64,000 nt of DNA from Micrasema longulum (Eukaryota; Arthropoda; Insecta; Trichoptera; Brachycentridae): positions 1 to 64,000 of the forward strand of contig JAGVSM010003409.1 in NCBI GenBank assembly GCA_022494885.1. Reading direction: 5' to 3'. The notes beneath the pieces are model-generated. The model ran no database searches, had not been told where the DNA came from, and was given only the letters and a program-made list of their open reading frames with translations. Positions within the stretch are counted from its first letter, which is position 1. The number at the start of each line of letters is the position of its first letter. Positions 24,512-38,150 of the stretch are shown here, in pieces. The translations under genes and the position numbers were made by a program.

Positions 24512-25769
24512 AAAACAAGATCGTCATTTTATTTTATTGTTATCACGACAGTGGCAATGAATAACGAGTGTTTTTTAAAATCAGTCGGCGTCGCCATTAT
24601 TTTGCTATCAGAAATCTCTTCATAATGTTCCCACGTCCTAGTCATGTATTGGATCCACGTTACGTGAATAATAAATTAACAAAACACTATTTTATGTTTT
24701 TTCAAATAGAAAAATTAGGGTAAAATTAACTTTGACCAATTGTTTATACAAAATTTTCTTTATACCAAAACTATTTTTTCAAAATTATATTCTATATTCC
24801 GACATATTTACAAATCGTTTTGATTATTAGACTCGTGAAATACGAATGGATTCTAATACAATAAAAATACCACATTGAAAATATTTACTTTATGATATTC
24901 AATGTATCATAAACTATCGTATTTATGGCAAAAAACGATTTAGAATCAAATAGTAACTTACATTTATTTATTTTTAAATAAACCTATGCATTTATATTCT
25001 CATTCATGTGTTTGACAATAGGGTTTAAAATATTTTTGTGTAGTCAGATGACAATAGTCGTTAGCCTGTAAATCATTCGAGTATTCATTCAATGGTAATT
25101 TTACATACGGATGATTAACGAATCTTGTATTGGACGCGGAGTACTGAAGTTCAGAAGACATTACGTATTATAATATTCAATTTTATTGTCTGTTTCAAAC
25201 GCATGTAGGTATGTTTAATAAAATGTTGGACATCATTTGTTAACCTAACTTTTTCAGAACGCGTTTGTACTTTTTTAGTTACCTACATATTTTTATATAT
25301 CTGGCAAGGTTTTTTCTTAAGTTATATTGAATGTTTTTCGCCTTCTTCTTGCGTTAACTGCAGTGTATTGGTTCGTTAATTTCCTAATGATTTCTATTTA
25401 TATCTCATTAGATATAGTGAACACATAAAAACATTGGTCGATTACAGTGGACTGACTGGATACGTCCAATGTTGGTATCATGAATCAAGCATCATCCGAA
25501 TAAGAAGTACCCAAGAATGTAGGACGATAAATCCAAAAAGACACGACTCTGGAGAATGAAAAAATAGCTAAATGTTCCCAACTCAGACTATACATTGTGC
25601 GTGAACTATAATTTAACAAAATAAATACAATCAAATGATTATTTATTAATCACATCGCCGAAAACTGAGAGTCGAGATCCTGCAAAAGTCCAGACAGACT
25701 GGCCAAATAGGAATATAAAGTTATTTCGAAATAGAATAATCCTTTTTTCTTATAACAAACAAATTAGTT

Positions 25770-26210
25770 GGCCATTTCTCCGTGGAGATAGGCAGAGAGG
25801 ATAGAACCCCACTTCACTTAGCTTTGCATACAGACCTCGCTTCCTCTACCTTCCTGCATCTTCTCATGCACACACGACGATTATTCTGACTTTTGACATG
25901 TCCATATTGTCCATCTTCAAGTATTTGTTGAATTTGGCATGCTATGTCTTTCTCGGTCTTCCTCAATTTTTGCATCCATCAAAATTCGCATCGTAAATCC
26001 TTTCAATCGCTCTACACGTCCAAACCAACGCAATACTCCATTCTAGACTTTGTCGGTAAGCAATATTGCTTGTCTCAGCCTTGCATAATGCGCAGATCTC
26101 GATATTTGGGCACCTTTCATTCAAAGTTTTACCACACATTCGCCTGAGAACCGCATTTCAATGGGATTCAGCCTACTTTCATACTTGTTTTTCCAATTCC
26201 ATATTCGCTC
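25770..26210 (-). pseudogene. LINE C-terminal remnant (LRWFGRVER motif)
   Basis: On the minus strand, short frames carry LRWFGRVERLKGFTMRILM and, closer to 25800, NRRVCMRRCRKVEEARSVCK. These are signatures of the tail of an insect LINE family whose proteins end in LRWFGHVERM ... RRACM..CM.VEEAR..C. Upstream pieces (RRMCGKTLNERCPN) agree. The pieces lie in different frames with stops between, so this is an old inactive copy. The shared piece recurs at 57527-57720 on the + strand, in particular CCAAATTCAACAAATAC and the VEEAR..C segment. Confidence 0.65.
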
Positions 26211-27669
26211 CCATGCCTAAGAACCGGCCCTAGAGCTCCATTGTGAACTGCTTATTTTGTCTTCTGCGATAAATATATATTTTTACGAAACATTACATAT
26301 ACTTTAACTGTTACATTTTCAAATGAATCACTTCTTGAGATCTCCGAATAATGTCTTTATATTAAATCGAATTTGTTACTGTGTCTATTCAAATTAAAAT
26401 GATACATTTGCCGCGGGGAACATATATTATTACACTGGTATACTTATTACCATAAATGAAATATTAAAACAGCCACAGCCACAGCATTTTAAATTTTAAT
26501 TTCGTTTTGACTTCAAATTGATATTACGTCCCAAGTTATGACAAGCGCACAGGAACATAATGATTTATGTTCCTTCTATCGAAGATACTCGCCATGTACC
26601 GGAATACCAGTGTTTTATGAAGTGGTTCGATTTAATGATACTTGTAATATTCAGATCACTAGTTTGTTGGCAACTTTTATAATACAATGTTTGTATGTAA
26701 TTATAACGTCGTCGGTAACCATTAAATTCTTATTTCAGCTGACATCTCAATTCGTTTAATTGCGATACTTTATGTGATACTGCATGATACATAAAAGGAC
26801 AAGACAGGATACAAATTATTATTGCAAAAACATATCAGTTTTTTCTATGTTCATTTTTTAAAACTGCTGAAGCTTAATTTATCTATCTATCTTCTACACA
26901 TAGATTTAAGAATAGTCCAGAAACCGCATACGCACATCAAACAGAAGGCGACTCAACTACTCATAAATGAGTAGGTTTACGTTTTGACCAATTAGTTTCA
27001 TTGTAGACGTCGCTCAGTATGCAACTCCCGATTTGAATTCAACTATGCTGTGTTGTGTCCTTTTAAAATTTAGAAATACTGCCAGGATCTTAAAGAAACA
27101 GGATACAATCACATTTCACCTGTAATTTGTAAATGAATGTGTATATAACAAATGCATTACTTAAAAATTGAATTATTTTTCCATCTGTCAGATTGTCGAA
27201 GAAACAAAATGGAAATTTCGTTAGTGTTGCCAGGGTAGATTTTTTTTTACCCTACTTTGCTCATCTAATAAAAGAACTAATGAAAATTAGACCTCGGATT
27301 AAACAACGCCGTGGGGGACATTTGAACGACATTATCTTTAAAACATCAAATATTATTTAACATGATATAAAAATATCCGTTTTATGTTGTAAGTTCAAAG
27401 TTCATTAATTATATTACTCTTATTAAATGACGCTTTACTTATCTACTCTGTTGTGTCAATCAATGTTTCCGCGTGCACAATAAAATTTTAGAGAAATTAA
27501 CAGATTACTTTTTTTTTACCTTACATTTGTGCTATTTTTTTTTCCCCATTTAGCAACATTACCCGGCGAGTTCACGAATACGCGCGGCGAAAGTAAGCCG
27601 GAGTGGGGGAATTATTGGACACAGTCCGATATATTCAAATATGATTATACGCTCCTTCTGGACTATTCT
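26211..27669. other. No gene seen
   Basis: AT-rich. The 73-codon + frame at 26538-26759 has no domain. A GC-richer patch at 27560-27610 (GGCGAGTTCACGAATACGCG) precedes the repeat at 27670. Confidence 0.55.
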
Positions 27670-28125
27670 TAATTCTATGCTTCTACACTAAAATTATAAA
27701 TGCGAAAGTGTGTTTGTTTGTTTGTGTGTCCTTCAAGTCTCAACGGAGCGACCGATCGATTTGATTTTTTGCATAAGGGTAGCCGGAAAGATGAGTATTA
27801 AAATAGGGTACTTGCTATTTCTTCCAAAAATTAAAAAGCACACTTATAAAAATATGGCAACAATGAGCAATATTAATTTAAAATAACAAGGCGGTAAGGT
27901 GGGATGTCAAAAATAATCAATTTGAAATTAAATCTGTAAATTTGTGTAATTGACTATCTTTATCTATGGTTAGTTTGTTTTTTTTCAATTCACTGCTTTT
28001 AAGTTCCGGTAGGTACGAGAGTAGAAAAATCTTAAAATTCCTATATAACCCCTTCAGCTCGGGTGTTTGAATAACCACCCGGGTTTATTAAAGGGGTAAA
28101 CAAAATTAAATAAATAAATAAATTT
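27670..28125 (+). repeat. Insect-type interspersed repeat with (GTTT)n
   Basis: Starts near CACTAAAATTATAAATGCGA and continues with GTGTGTTTGTTTGTTTGTGTG (27710-27730) and CAACGGAGCGACCGATCGAT. The combination TATAAATGCGAAAGTGTGTTTG, then an ACGGAGCGAC segment, is widely met in repeats of moths and butterflies. A (TAAA)n tail lies at about 28105-28122. The family (Helitron or LINE 3' region) is not decided. Confidence 0.5.
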
Positions 28126-28204
28126 GTAGAAAAAAAAACACTTCCTGATCTTAGTACGGGGTACTGACCCTAGTTAGACTGATAATGATACAATAATATT
28201 TAAA

Positions 28205-28220
28205 ATATATATATATATAT
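28205..28220. repeat. (TA)n microsatellite
   Basis: Eight TA units, just before a GGATGGATATGGAT stretch. Confidence 0.9.
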
Positions 28221-28369
28221 GTGGATGGATATGGATAATTTATACGTACTATTTACCTGTATTTGTGTATGATTATCTGATTATTTTTCTGTTAACTGTT
28301 TTGTAAACAGATAAATAAATGAGCTTTTACTTTTCAATTATTACACCAATGACAAGCCATAAGTCCTTC

Positions 28370-28640
28370 CAGTGTCTAGACTTCCATATTCTTATTCTTC
28401 TTCTCCCTGGCTCCATCCAACTCACTGCCTGCATGAATGTTGGGGACAGCTCTCTACGTCTTCAGGCTGTAGATACTTCTATCCTGGACGACGTCTCCCA
28501 GGCCGTGCATCTGAACCTAGTTATTTCTCTGGTATCGAAGAAGACCATGGACCCATGTAATCGGGTGCTCTGCGTCCATCGTGCCCATACCATCGCAATT
28601 TCCTTTCCTCCATCTTACTGTTGGTGACTCATTGCATGTT
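28370..28640 (-). pseudogene. LINE C-terminal remnant (LRWYGH motif)
   Basis: The minus strand reads SKMEERKLRWYGHDGRRAPD from about 28627 downward. KM.E.+LRWYGH..RR..DY is a common motif near the C-terminus of several insect LINE families. It is followed by GSDARPGRRRPG in place of the RRRGRPK.RW segment, and then KYLQPEDVE, with stops and frame changes. The region is GC-richer than its flanks. The + strand frame of 102 codons at 28319-28627 is a shadow of this remnant. Confidence 0.5.
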
Positions 28641-30486
28641 AAGTTTAGTTTATATGGGATATTCTTTTCTTCATTTTATTAAAAAGTAAAAAATATTTAT
28701 CTTTATCATTTTTTTTTATCAGTATGTATTTATATGTATATTTATACTAGTTACCTAAGTAGTAGTTTTAAATAATAATACATGTAATTTAAAAAAGAAA
28801 AATCTTCGTTTAGTGTTATTCAAAATTGTTTTAATTTTTTTATTAATATGTGTTGCTTTCTTACCTTTTTTTTTTTTACAGGTTCAAAATATTTCTATGA
28901 CCAAATATTTTATTTTTCAAGTATTTTATTACTAGTAATATAATTTTTAAACTGTGAATTTTTTTTTTTGACTCCTTAATTTGTAAATAACTGTTTACTT
29001 ATAATTTGTTTTAAATACTGTATTTTACTTATTCCACTTACATGTATGTATTTTATTGTATATGCAACTTATATAACTAAAAAGTAAAAATTAAAAAAAA
29101 ATATGTAAAAGGCACTGAGTGCCGTTTATTTTCATAAAATAAATAAATATCTGTGACAACTTGGCCTACACGAATGCGTGGCCTTTTTATTTTATCACGT
29201 AGGGCCCGTAGGGACACTCCAGCTGACCATTTAATCACACCACAAAGCCAGAGTGAATGTACATATTTTTGTATTACCATTTACAATCCTGTATTTTTAC
29301 AAGTCCCAAGATTCACATTCTGAAAGCCACTGAAAGTTGAAAGTAAACATCGGTGTTCTGGAAAGATGTGTTGTGTGTTATTTTTGTTGTGTTTAAGTGC
29401 ACATAACTTACAAAGAGCAATTTAAAAGAACACAAAACACTCGAGAATCATAAGAATGAATTTTCCAATGCCGACTATTATGTTTAGAGTTTAAAGCAAA
29501 ACATTAAAAGTTGGCAGAAGACTATGAATCATAGCATGACGTAAATTATATTATTCCCAGCTCAAATAATTTGTAGAATTTCTCATGTAAAGAATGATAT
29601 ATTGGAGATATTAATTAATTATTGAAAAGACAAATTACGCAAAATTCTCTTATGAACGAAAAAGACGTTTATTTTTAATCATTCATATTATTAATTGAAT
29701 TCATCCATCGTTGATTTTCGTTATGAAAAATAGCCATAATCTTGATAAATTTTGCACGTAGTAACATCCAGTACTTGTTTACAAATATTTAGTAATGCTC
29801 ACAATATTTTGCCATCAAAACAACTGGTATGAATAGAAGTATATGAAATTGGAAATACTTTTTAGACGTTTAAATACTCGTACAAACGAGTGAAGTAATA
29901 TACGGTAGAATCGCATCTACATAAATAAGGCATTACCTACTTTATTTTACGAAGATTGGTGGATGGAAGACATCCTAACATTCCCTTAAATCACTTTACA
30001 CACCGTAAAATATTTATTTGCTGCATATCTATGTTTAAACATTAAACACAGTACAATTCATATATTATAAGGTATTTTTTTTAACAAAACACAAAAGAGT
30101 TATGTTGTAACATAGGTACATTATTTTACGATAGTAAAATCGTCTGAACAACCTCTTTTTCAATTATAAATTTATGGTGTGTAACATTCACTATTCTTCC
30201 TTTTTATTCCATCCTCATTTTTCCATGTGTTGATTATTGTCAAGTAAAAGAGCTGATATCTTTTTTTTGTGAAGAAATTCTACAAAATTATTTTACATCC
30301 CAGACAAAGCTCGAAAATACTTTTCTAATTCATATTCCTTAAATCCGCTGGTTTTAATAATATTTTGAAGATGTCCTAATATATTCTAGTATGTGCAGGC
30401 AAAGGCAATACTAGACTTTACTTCTTATTTTGCCCCCGCGCTTGTAAAAATTGATTTCTGTTTAATGTAAGTGTTTTTTGTTGTAG
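28641..30486. other. Probable intron or intergenic DNA upstream of the exon
   Basis: AT-rich with poly-T runs near 28868 and 28960. At 29108-29125 the hairpin GGCACTGAGTGCC sits beside an AAATAAATAAA run, probably a retroelement 3' end on the minus strand. No second exon was recognised. The last bases form the polypyrimidine tract and acceptor of the exon at 30487. Confidence 0.5.
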
Positions 30487-30632
30487 ATGTCCATTGGGCA
30501 GGGCGGACGGGATGCGTGATGGGCGGGGGCGTAGCCGGGGCCGCCCTGCGCGAGGGCGCCGCCCGAGGGGACCTGCCCCGCCTTGCCGTCATCCTCAAGG
30601 ACAGCCCCAGGATCGTCAATGACCCAGACGAG
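30487..30632 (+). CDS. Internal coding exon, ankyrin-like (partial gene)
   Basis: This is the only stretch that looks like a host protein-coding exon. A pyrimidine-rich tract ends in TTGTAG just before 30487, and GAG|GTAATT gives a donor after 30632. The 146-base exon completes a codon begun upstream, then reads 48 codons and ends in phase 0; both other forward frames contain stops. GC content is far above the AT-rich flanks, as is common for real exons in AT-rich insect genomes. The encoded segment runs from VHWAGRTG through a Gly/Ala-rich stretch (MGGGVAGAAL) to LREGAARGDLPRLAVIL and PRIVNDPDE. The pattern L-x-x-AA-x-GDL-x-x-L-x-x-IL followed by a turn resembles the first helices of an ankyrin repeat, for example at the start of the ankyrin block in mind-bomb-type E3 ligases. 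That family assignment is inference only. No neighbouring exon was found in the window. Confidence 0.6.
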
Positions 30633-33600
30633 GTAATTGCGGCTCTTTCTCTTCATTCCCTGTCCCCGTATCCGCCCCGAACCGGTTTATGCAGATATTG
30701 GAAACGTCGTCCCGAGGTATCGCTTCGGTTCAAATTCAATACGTTGCAATCTTGTAGAGAAATTATTGTTCGTTTTACTAGTAAATGCGGAAGATTCATT
30801 TTCTACAATTAATCCAAAATATTTATACCTAAGCCACATTTAGCACTACATTCTTAAAAAACATCAATTTCGGGACGGAATAAAATTCATATTAACCTTA
30901 CACATATTGATAACTAAACACAGAGGCACTCATGAAAGATTCTAATATCTACAGTTTTTTTTATATTTGTTTTCTTTATAAATTTTTATGAACATATAAA
31001 AAGTATCTTAATCCAAACAGCACAATCATCCTTAATTTAACTGTCATTTGTTTTATTTTCTTACAACTTATCATAAAAGAAAGGAGAAAATTGTGAAATG
31101 ATCAATGAATAAAAAAGAATTATTAAGCAAATATCGATTAAAATATTTGGTTTAAATAAAGGAATAACTAAATATATTAGTAACACTAATAACTTAAATT
31201 TAATAATTTAATATAATAAATAGTCAATGGCCATATTTTAGTACCTTTTTTGGAACTATATCATATTCATAATAAGCAACTTATTCGCACCCAATGCCGC
31301 GCGGAAAAGGAACACTAATTGCGATACTAATTTTTATTCCTTTGTTGATCGATTTCAGATGTTTTTTATTCGGATGAGTAATTTTCACTTCAATCTTTGG
31401 CAGAAACGCACTTTTTGGTGGGCTAGTAATCATAGATCTAATGATGTGATTATCACTTACAAAGACCATAATTTATGTTGATACATCGCTTTTCATACGC
31501 AACAAATCTCCGGACATCACACATAAGTTTATGATAAATGGCTTGAATAATTGACTGGGCCAGTTTTTTTATGGAGTTTTCTGTACTTAGCGGATATTAA
31601 TAGTAAAGTGAGATCTTCCTACGCGATACAAAACCCAAACATGCACATGACCAAACGTTTAACATTCAGATTCACGAAGATACCGAGTGGTCGAAGTTTC
31701 TCGATGTCAACATCCGACAGTTTATTATATCGAGAAGGAATTATTAACTGGGCCAAATTCACCGCGTAATTATAAATATCTGATTCAGTTATCTGAAACC
31801 CATTACTGGAATTTATTATAGCGAGAGAGCCAACGTAGCTTGCTACTTATTGGTAAATTTATGACGAAGACTGAAATCTAAATTCGAAAATCACTATTTA
31901 TATTATGTTTTAAAGTTGAAGTTTATTTGTTGAACTAATCAGATTATACCACAATTATGATAATTTAGGCATTCCAATGTCGTCTTCGTCGCATTTTTAC
32001 AATATCTCAAATACCTTGGATCTTGGATCCCGTTTTAATTGCCACTTATTTTTTATCTGATTTGTTTTATAATGTACATTATACTAACAATTTTACAAGA
32101 CAAGAGTATGATTATTGGATGTCCTTTACCAGTTCTCTTCAAAGTTTTAAATCCTTATTTAACAGTTATTATTATTTATTTTTTCGAATCTTTAAAAATA
32201 CTCATTGATAAAGTCTGTCGATATTTTCCTAACTCTGGCTGTAATTATGTCTTTATTCATTTCCGTTTGTATAATATAAAACATTATTTTAAAAAATACA
32301 TATGAATGCTGAATTAGGAGATACTTATAAATGAAATATTTTGTGCCTTTTTTAATCCGCGGAGTTTTTAATCCGAAAAATATTTTGCCTCCTTTTTTAC
32401 TGTAGTTGTTCTCTACTACTACTGTGCTCGGCTTTAACGTATTTATTAAAGCAATTCAAATTACAATTGTAATCTTAGATTTTATCAACAATAATAGCTG
32501 TGTTTACTTTTAAAACCCGTAGATCATTGCAGTAAGTAGGTATTCAAATTGTCTGTTCTACTGTTGGAGTCTGTATTCGGTATTCTACAAGTCCAATTAT
32601 AACCTTAATGTTAGGTTCCATTGGAGATACCTCCACGTCCACAAAGTGTTAGATTTTTTATAATGACAATGTGGTGAGTGCTGTGGTATTCATGTTTAAC
32701 GGTTTCTTATTATAAATTATTGATGATGAGTTTAAAACGTCATGATAATCGATCTCGTTTTCAGACGCCCATCGTAATGGATGTGGTATTCTTTGAATAT
32801 TGATTTTAAAATAGAGTAGATATAAAAAAACTGAAACGGATGTATTATTTTAATGCTACACGCTTAATTTTATTATTTTTTAATGGTTTAGTCTATTGGA
32901 GAAAATTTCAATTAGATCGGCTCGAGTCTTTACAGCTTGGCGATGTGGTTTTTGTATAGTATATACATCAAATAAATTTCAATCAAAATTAAACAGTAGC
33001 CAAGCGCAAATCTTTAATGTGAGTACCTATTCTAATTATAACATTATAAACATAATTAATGAAATAACCGTTTTTTTTTTTAATTTGCAAATCTATGGCT
33101 TATCGTTTTTGAATCTCCTGCTATCTGCGAGTGTCTTCATTTATTTAGAAATCATACAATAATGTATCGTCTGTCAATATTTTCAAACACATTAGGTACT
33201 GGTTGAAACTGCGCGTAGGTATAATTTAACAGCGTTGTTAAAACATGATTTATTATGTTTATCAATGGAAATCGGTCTGTGAACTCACGAGAATGTTTGC
33301 TTTATACCTACGCAAACACTTAATAAGATAAATCGTAGTTTTCAAAATAACTCAATATTCCCATTCTATACCTATATACATTTTTGGCATCCCACTAACG
33401 CGTTTTAGATCGATTATAATAAATGCCACATCGACTATTTATTCAACCTTATATTGACATTTGTTAATTGATTGCATGTGCCACATATTTATTCGCATTA
33501 AATTTGGGTAACTGTTTTCAACAAATTAATGTCCAGTGAATAGCACAACAAAAGTAAATCTAACAGCGGGAGTTGGAGACTAGAGAGGCTGATGGAGTAA

Positions 33601-36600
33601 CTGGTATCTATAATGGGTAGAGGGAAAATTTGTTATAAATAAAAAGCACGACAAAAGATATGCATAACCAGTTTGGACTTCTGGGTATGAAAAGTGGTTA
33701 ATTCGGATTTTGAATATGTTATTGCCGTTGGCAATCTCAAGTTTAATTAATATCAAAATCTTTGTTGGTAAAACACATATAATATATATATTTTTTAAAT
33801 GCGTTTAAAAAGCCTTTGTTTAAAAATTACATTACAAGGCCGCTACAATAAAATTAAGTTTTGAAATGAGAAAAAAGCAACGTAATAAAAGACGATGTCT
33901 ACGGTAAATTTTTGGTTTTAAAAAACCTGAAATTTTCATTAATTTTTCGTGTTTTTAAAGAGCTGTTGAAAACAATAAATGTCGGTAATATGAATGAAGA
34001 ATATTTTTTCATCCAAATGAGAAAGTTCAGTGGTTTAAAATTAGCAAACTAAACAAAAAAAAAACTTTTATTTTTTATATTTTATTATTATCGCTACGAT
34101 TTTTTTTAAAGTTTCGCAATTTTCTCCGCAATTTAAATCACTCCGCGGGTGTCGTCTCTAGTTCTCTTCGGTGATTTGTCCTGATTGGTAGGTTGGATTC
34201 CCAAAAACCAGAAATATATGAAAATACTATATCGTTAGTTGATTTAGAAGAACTTGTGAAAATATTTGAAGTAGTTCATTATAATTAAAACCATTTTTAT
34301 GAATTTTTTCGAGAATTTTAGAGAACCTCTGTCGTACAATGAAATGTTCTAATTATTACCGCGTGTAAAAAAACACTTTTTGTGTTCAATTTCCAGTAGC
34401 GCTGAACTTTTTCATGTTGTTTTTTTTTGCAGTGAAAGGTATCGATTATGTACTCATAAATAAAATTTCAGCAGAACAAAGATGTCTATCACCATAACCT
34501 CGAAAACATGCATCATAAAATCGCGAAAAACATGACCTTATTGTATTTTTAAGTGTAAAATCTTAACGTAAAAAAATAATCATTTAATACGTTTGTCGGC
34601 ATCAATGTCGTTCAAGATACATAGATAAATTCTAGCGCTTTTTATCGAAAAATCTAGAATCCAGATCTAGTGCCCGCCATATATTTGCTGTTCGAATTTA
34701 ATCATTACTAAATCGTTGTACGGGTTGCGGTTTATATCCTATTAGTTATTATTAATGTGGGGGCTTTATTGCTAACAATTTGTTGGATACTAACCGTGTT
34801 ACATTAATACAACTCCACACCGCCGTGGCATGGCGGTAATCGGCAAGGGACGTGATTCACGTTGCACCAACAAAGTTATTGTTGATTCAACGCGTCGCCA
34901 TTTTATTAACTACCCAAGAGGATCAGGTCTAGTAGGATTGGTCTTGCCGGGAATTACACTTAATTTGCGCTAAGGAATTACTCAAGTACGTAATGAGTAT
35001 TCCTCCATACACCTGCAGCAAGGAGGCTCGCGAGAATCTACACATGATTAAGCATGATTTTTTCAAAGGATTTTAATCAAACCACTGACCAGGTTATGTA
35101 AAAAGAGGAGTTTAGAAGAAATAAAATATATGAGGATACCTATCTAGAATATTTTGAATGTTATATCTTTATTACCTACACTATATTCACGCAGATATCA
35201 TTCAGGGGAGCTTCTTTCTTTTACTACTATGTGTATGGAGCTTGCTCATTTATATATTTACTGCTTTTTGTGTTTTTTTTTTATATCTGTAACAAAAAAA
35301 TATAAATATGTTAAAAACCGAAAACATGACACTGAACAAACCCACTATTATTGGCTGATAACCAAAGTCAAATTAATAAAAACAATGATAAACACGGCAA
35401 TTGAAATCATATTGGAATACAATGTTTTTTTTCTATCGATATTGCTATCAAAATAATTGCAAGTGTATATTAATTACCTTTTGGGTATGTCTGCTAATTG
35501 TCATAATTTCAGAATTTCACAGCGCAAATATTAGTAATAAATAATATTCATACATATCTACAGAATAATTTATTGTTATGGGATATAAAATAATAATGAA
35601 GTTGCAAATTTATTGTGGTAAGTGTTTGTTTAAACTTTAGATTATCAATAATTTGTATCTATGTCCATCTAATTGAATTTATTCTACATATTATGTACAA
35701 TACACACTCATATCCGTTGAATGTTATTTAGTTGAAATATCTCTTTTCATATTCAGCTCCGATAGTAGATACTGATGTTAAAAATTTCGTTCATAAAGGT
35801 AATAAATAAATTACTCAGAATGATTGATCCCCGCTGAAAACATGCTTCAATATAATTAAAAATAACACATACTTACACAGGTACTTAGTAATGTTTTTAT
35901 TGTAATTGGTTCTCGCCCAAAAAAGATAATGAAATATGTAACTCTTGTATCACGCGTTACACCCTGAATTCTGAATTTGTTATGCAGAAATCTTAATTAA
36001 GTTAACGAGAAATATATCAACTGTCTTTCTATAGAAGGCGCAATGCTCCTGAGGGCATAGTTTATTTTAGAAGTTTGGGAGACGTCCGTTATGATTCTCC
36101 TTCAGCAATTCTCACACAAAGTACTAATCTTACGTATATAACAAATGGTCGATTGTTGCTTTTACGGATACCTCCCTAATGCTTCTATCTCCGTTCGTGA
36201 TAATTAATCCACACAATAGGTCTTCTCCGAGAACGTTTATTTAACATCGAATACTTCTAATAACAATGAAACAATTCTCTCACATAGGTACATGTTCGTA
36301 AGTAACGAAATTTACATATCTCTAGGTCTTAAAATCATTGATTAAATTAATTCTCTTCTCATGCATTTTAATTAGACCACCGAAATATGTTATAATTTGT
36401 AATCATAAAGTGTTTTGTCCTGTGTAGCTTGAAATAATAGAGAGAACGGGTATACGAATTATTGTATTTAATTTATCAATAAACACTTTTGTAAATATTT
36501 TTTGGGTTTAAACAAATATCACAAACAAAACGTGCAAGAGTACAAAAAAAACTCAAACGTGACATTGCAAATTATATGAAGTGTTAGTTATAGTTGGGAG

Positions 36601-37689
36601 ACAATATATACAATACGTATTTGATTGTGTAGTTATTAGGTTGGCTACGAATTCACATACTCGTCCATAAATCGTTTCATTTGTATCGTGACGTATCGTT
36701 ATTAGAGAAAGTTATTTGAGAACATTCAAAAAGCTTTAAAAGATCTTTATACAAACAACTCATGTCCTTTTGTCTTTAACAATAAATTTAAATATTCGAT
36801 TTCTGTTAATGGATTAAATATATGAAATTCAAGTTTATAGGTGACACGTAAAACTCATTAGTGTTTTATAAAGTAAATGCATTTAAAACTACCGATCTAA
36901 AAGCATTTCATTCTTGTTTTCTGCAATGCATTTGTTTTTTTTTCAAAATTAATAATAAAATAACAACCAACTGAAGAATTTATGTTATGAGATAAGCGTA
37001 AAATATTATTGTCTTCGAAAAATACCGTTTTATTAAAGCAACGTAATCAACAAATTTGGCAACTTAGCCGATTCATTGGAGATCAAATGTTTAAGATTAT
37101 AAAAATATTACGTTGAAAACACCACGATTGATCTGATTTTTTACTAACTCATTGATTAGGCATTGAATTTAGAGTTTTTTGTTTGTTTTTAAAAGAGATT
37201 AACCCACTTTGAAAATAAAATAAACAACGTTAATTTTATTCAGGAGATAAATTCATCAGATATGGAATCCTAATCGGGTAGTAATCTCTAAAACAAAAAT
37301 TCGTTTAGTCAGTTCATTCATGAACGTGTTTTTTTATCTTTATTGGGATGATATTTAAATTCTTTCAACTATTATCTGGTCAACCTGAGGAAAGAAAATC
37401 CAATTAATTGTCATTTCCCTATCTTTATAATGTAAACTGAAAGCCGACACATAAAAAAGGCCATCTTGTGAGGTCTATTAACTATCGACACCGCGTTTAG
37501 AACTCCTCGGCGTAGAAGCCGTCTTCATTCCTTTAAATTTTGGTCGCGTATGCTTGTTATTTTTTGTATTTAATTGCGTGATTAAATAAAAAAGTGAACC
37601 ACCGTGACAATTAAATTAGTGTTAATTATATAATCTACCGTAGCTTGGAGGGGTGTGCTTAAATAACTGTAGTTTGATATAAAGTTAGT
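30633..37689. other. Probable long intron; no gene seen
   Basis: It starts with the GTAATT donor. Seven kilobases of AT-rich DNA with only chance-like frames. A slightly GC-richer zone at 31280-31830 has short frames on both strands without known domains. A patch with small inverted motifs lies at 34810-35040 (CCGCCGTGGCATGGCGG). No further exon was recognised. Confidence 0.5.
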
Positions 37690-38150
37690 TGATTCGTTAA
37701 ATAATATACGATTATATACGCGATGCGCCGCTGAGAGAATTGTAGGCTTTTTAGATCACTAATTCCATTTTAATGATATAATTGACAAATTTTGACTGTA
37801 TTTGGATCAGTGCCGTGACTCGTATCATGGTTATGTTTTTTTTAAACATCGTGACTCGGAAAAAAACACATATTTTGAGATTGTTAATAATAATCGCTCG
37901 CTCGGATCGCGCCACTTAAAGTCTCGGTACAAGTAGAACGGTATTCAGTTTGACCACGATAAATAATAATAATAGCGTAAGACGAAAAGTCGGTCCAAAA
38001 CAAGATGGTTTACGGTTAGATTAACGCCGAATTGATGTCGATGAGATTTCGTGTGTGTGATTTCTATTACGGAGGTGTCCGCTGTAAATATGGCGGATAC
38101 GCTCGAACATCGCGGCAAATAAAATATAACGGACTACGTTTAATGGTCGG
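37690..38150 (+). promoter_or_regulatory. CpG-rich segment, possible promoter or 5' exon
   Basis: CG dinucleotides become clearly denser here than in the surrounding AT-rich DNA, for example around CGCTCGCTCGGATCGCGCC near 37898. A TCAGTT initiator-like motif sits at 37945-37950 on the + strand, with no clear TATA box before it. Downstream, an ATG at about 38092 in a good context (AAATATGGC) opens a frame of only ten codons. These traits fit an insect promoter plus 5' untranslated region, but no coding exon could be joined to it. It could equally be an old repeat or a regulatory element. Confidence 0.25.

Noticed and set aside
28319..28627. 102-codon + strand gene
   Set aside because: It is antisense to the LINE remnant with the LRWYGH motif on the minus strand.
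31281..31769. Possible exons in a slightly GC-richer zone
   Set aside because: Short frames exist on both strands, but none resembles a known protein and no convincing acceptor and donor pair was found.
35154..35456. 100-codon + strand gene
   Set aside because: AT-rich, Lys/Tyr/Ile-heavy chance-type frame without any motif.
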